NCBI RefSeq assembly: GCF_006440735.1
Contig: NZ_VFUA01000016.1
Span: 23,846-87,845 of the forward strand
Direction of reading: 5' to 3'
Origin: Mesorhizobium sp. B2-7-1
Lineage (GTDB): Bacteria; Pseudomonadota; Alphaproteobacteria; Rhizobiales; Rhizobiaceae
DNA length: 64,000 bases
The stretch's first letter is position 1. Every line of letters begins with the position of its first letter. Positions 62,394 through 64,000 of the stretch are shown piece by piece. A program made the translations under genes and the position numbers. Below the pieces are notes generated by a model that did not search any database, was not told the DNA's origin, and saw only the letters and a list, made by a program, of their open reading frames with translations.

Positions 62394-62742
62394 TTCGCCA
62401 CTCCCAAAAAAGCTGCGGTCCCCAGCTGCCCGAAATGGCTGGAACTTGGATGGTCTCTCATGGCCCGCCGTCTCTGCGGAATGCGTTCAGTAGGCCATCA
62501 AAGCTACGGGCGGCCCCTAGAGTTGTCCTCGTCTGTTCGAATGAGGGGACCAGCCGGTTCGGCGCGGTGATCAGGGCAATGGGTGTCGGCAACCGATGCG
62601 GGGTAGACGATAATCGCGCAGGCGGTTTGCCGCTGGGCTGGACGAGAGATCTTACCCGCTATTGAGCGTGGAAAGCGGAGCTACAGCATTGCTCCTCGGA
62701 GGAAGCTGATTCCAAATGCGACGCCGACGGGACGCCGAGGTT
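62394..62742. other. Intergenic, no supported gene
   Basis: About 350 bases upstream of the GT4 gene. No frame with a ribosome site, no strong hairpin and no stress-type promoter were found; the block promoter presumably lies here. Confidence 0.35.
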
Positions 62743-62973
62743 CTATGATGGCCCAGCGCGCGATGCAGGCTGCGGTCGCTCGATGACAGTGTATTCATAG
62801 GCCCGGTGCCGTCGGTCTTCCTCAAAGACCCGTATCCACCGGACTTCAGAGTTCCGCAGCGTAACGTCCCGATTCGTTGCGAGCTTTGCAGCCCGGAATG
62901 GCGTTGGCGCAGCGATCCGATGTGAGATGATCACCTTTCCCGCGAAAATCTCTTCGACCTCGTAGTTGGGCAT
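62743..62973 (-). CDS. Small hypothetical protein (76 aa)
   Basis: The soluble product has a beta-rich first half (NYEVEEIFAGKVIISHRI) and a Arg/Glu-rich second half. GGGAGG precedes the ATG at 62973, and a stress-type promoter lies at 63012-63038. The longer frame to 63078 would start upstream of that promoter. Family not recognised. Confidence 0.6.
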   Translation of the reverse strand: MPNYEVEEIFAGKVIISHRIAAPTPFRAAKLATNRDVTLRNSEVRWIRVFEEDRRHRAYEYTVIERPQPASRAGPS

Positions 62974-63011
62974 GCCATCCTCCCGCACCCCTTGTCCCGC
63001 CACCACAACCA

Positions 63012-63038
63012 TCAACCTCGATCGCGGCAAAATGTTCC
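63012..63038 (-). promoter_or_regulatory. EcfG/RpoE2-type promoter, GGAAC-N16-GGTTGA
   Basis: Minus strand GGAAC (63034-63038) and GGTTGA (63012-63017) lie 39 bases before the ATG at 62973. This is the only site of the set outside the first 33 kb. Confidence 0.55.
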
Positions 63039-63296
63039 CGTGAGCGGAGGGCTCCGGCCCCGCAGACGCAGCGATCATGGAATTTCAAAGGTGGACTTGA
63101 TGTCCAGGGGATGCGGCAGTTACCGATCGCAGGGATCATACGGGAAGGCTGAACGCCGACAGCCGAGAGCCGAGAGCCTAGCTCCATTCAGCTCGGATTA
63201 CTTCGGCCTTGCCAACTTGCTTATACCGTGAAGGACCTAAATCCGGTCTCCACGGCCGGCAGGAGCATTGGTCGCTCCTACCGGCAAGGCGCCTTG

Positions 63297-64000
63297 TCAG
63301 GTTACGAGGAAGGAGCTTTCGCCCAAGTGGAGATGCGGTGCCAGGCTCGCAAATTGAGTCTGCGCGTGGCCGCCAATTCCATCGCCGTCGAAGGAGAGTG
63401 CTCCTGTCGTGCTGTTGTAGATGATGCGATCACTCGCATCATGCGCACTATGACCGGCATGGAAACTGCCTGCCGCAAGCGCTCCCTCCTGAAGCCCAGC
63501 GAACACGGCGTGGTCCAGATAGATCTTGTCTCGCGAAACGTTGAAATCGGCGATCCTGTCGATATTGTTCGGGCCAAGGGCCGTGTTGAACACGAAGGCA
63601 TCGTGGCCGCCGTAACCCTTCAACAGGTCCGACCCGCCGCCGCCGTTCAGCTTGTTGTCGCCGTTGTTGCCGAGGATGGTCTGGCCGAACTCGTTGCCCG
63701 TCAGATCGATGGCGGCTTTGCCGCCCGTCCTGGCGGTGGAGATCTGCTCAATATGCGAGCCGGTGGACAGGGCGTAGCTGACCGAGGCCATCACTTTGTC
63801 GAAGCCCCCACCGTTAGCTTCCATGACTTTGTCATGCGCATTGTTGATATGATAAGTGTCGTTGCCCTTGCCGCCATGGATGACGTGATCGCTGTGAGAA
63901 GGGTCCGTGGTCGTCGTCGGCGGCGTCGCGTCTGAGGTTGTCGGCGCGGGCTGGGAGGTCGGAGGCGGTGTCGGCTCCGCGCTCGTCGGCGGCGTCGACG
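63297..64000 (-). CDS. RTX-type calcium-binding secreted protein, C-terminal part (cut by window edge)
   Basis: The frame is open to the right end of the window. The visible part has a Pro/Thr-rich linker, a GGKGNDTY calcium-binding nonapeptide copy, a further LNGGGGSDLLKGYGGHDAF copy, and a C-terminal unit (IADFNVSRDKIYLDHAVF) that resembles the peptidase-M10-type serralysin C-terminal domain. Such proteins leave the cell by type I secretion. The catalytic or functional N-terminus is outside the window. Confidence 0.85.
   Translation of the reverse strand, partial: STPPTSAEPTPPPTSQPAPTTSDATPPTTTTDPSHSDHVIHGGKGNDTYHINNAHDKVMEANGGGFDKVMASVSYALSTGSHIEQISTARTGGKAAIDLTGNEFGQTILGNNGDNKLNGGGGSDLLKGYGGHDAFVFNTALGPNNIDRIADFNVSRDKIYLDHAVFAGLQEGALAAGSFHAGHSAHDASDRIIYNSTTGALSFDGDGIGGHAQTQFASLAPHLHLGESSFLVT

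Noticed and set aside
63228..63935. 235-codon plus-strand open frame at the right end
   Set aside because: It is antisense to the RTX-like gene, whose calcium-binding repeats are clear.
1..64000. CRISPR arrays, tRNA/rRNA genes, insertion sequences, prophage
   Set aside because: No regularly spaced repeats, no recognisable RNA gene and no transposase or integrase frame were seen.

Overview
The window comes from a high-GC alphaproteobacterium of the order Rhizobiales, most like Mesorhizobium. This rests on protein resemblance: DUF982, HWE-family histidine kinases, an EcfG-like sigma factor, PaoABC-type aldehyde oxidoreductase, and ExoF/ExoP-like exopolysaccharide genes. No rRNA, tRNA, CRISPR array or insertion sequence was recognised.

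Region 1 (1-33 kb) is a stress and respiration accessory region. It holds the start of an alternative complex III operon (actA, partial actB), a membrane PQQ glucose dehydrogenase, a HAD-phosphatase/P-loop ATPase fusion, paoABC, a PPC-domain protein, GFA protein, LigC-type DNA ligase and a FAD oxidoreductase. It also holds many very small proteins, a PQQ sorbosone-type dehydrogenase with a DUF2231 protein, a YdeP-type molybdoenzyme, a DUF6766 protein, a Crp/Fnr regulator coupled to an HWE kinase, an EcfG-like ECF sigma factor, a NepR-like small protein and a YciE/YciF ferritin-like protein. Fourteen sites of the form GGAAC-N16-N(G/A)TT lie just upstream of genes here, with a fifteenth at 63.0 kb. 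This is the form of a general-stress-response (EcfG/RpoE2) promoter, so much of the region looks like one regulon with its sigma factor inside it. At 24.6-26.2 kb are two decayed loci: a frameshifted small gene and a badly degraded hybrid histidine kinase.

Region 2 (32.6-41.4 kb) starts with a UDP-glucuronate epimerase and then a tight five-gene plus-strand operon. It encodes an adenylation-thiolation-thioesterase protein, an NAD-synthetase-like enzyme, a glutamine-dependent asparagine-synthetase-like amidotransferase, an AMP-forming acyl ligase and a free acyl carrier protein. I do not recognise this set as a described pathway. Its position inside a polysaccharide locus suggests that it makes an amide-bearing acyl or aminoacyl decoration, or a small signal.

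Region 3 (41.4-62.4 kb) is an exopolysaccharide locus in two minus-strand blocks separated by regulators. One block (48.3-41.4 kb) has a sugar nucleotidyltransferase, DegT-type aminotransferase, priming sugar transferase, LegB-like 4,6-dehydratase, secreted beta-propeller protein, ExoF-like export protein and a short PrmC-like methyltransferase. The other (62.4-52.2 kb) has a GT4 glycosyltransferase, Wzy-type polymerase, second asparagine-synthetase-like protein, ExoP-like chain-length protein with a degenerate nucleotide-binding loop, P-loop protein, Wzx flippase and GT2 glycosyltransferase. Between them sit a LuxR-type response regulator, a membrane PAS/HWE kinase and a LuxR-type regulator.

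The right end carries a stress-promoter-linked small protein and the C-terminal part of an RTX-like calcium-binding secreted protein.
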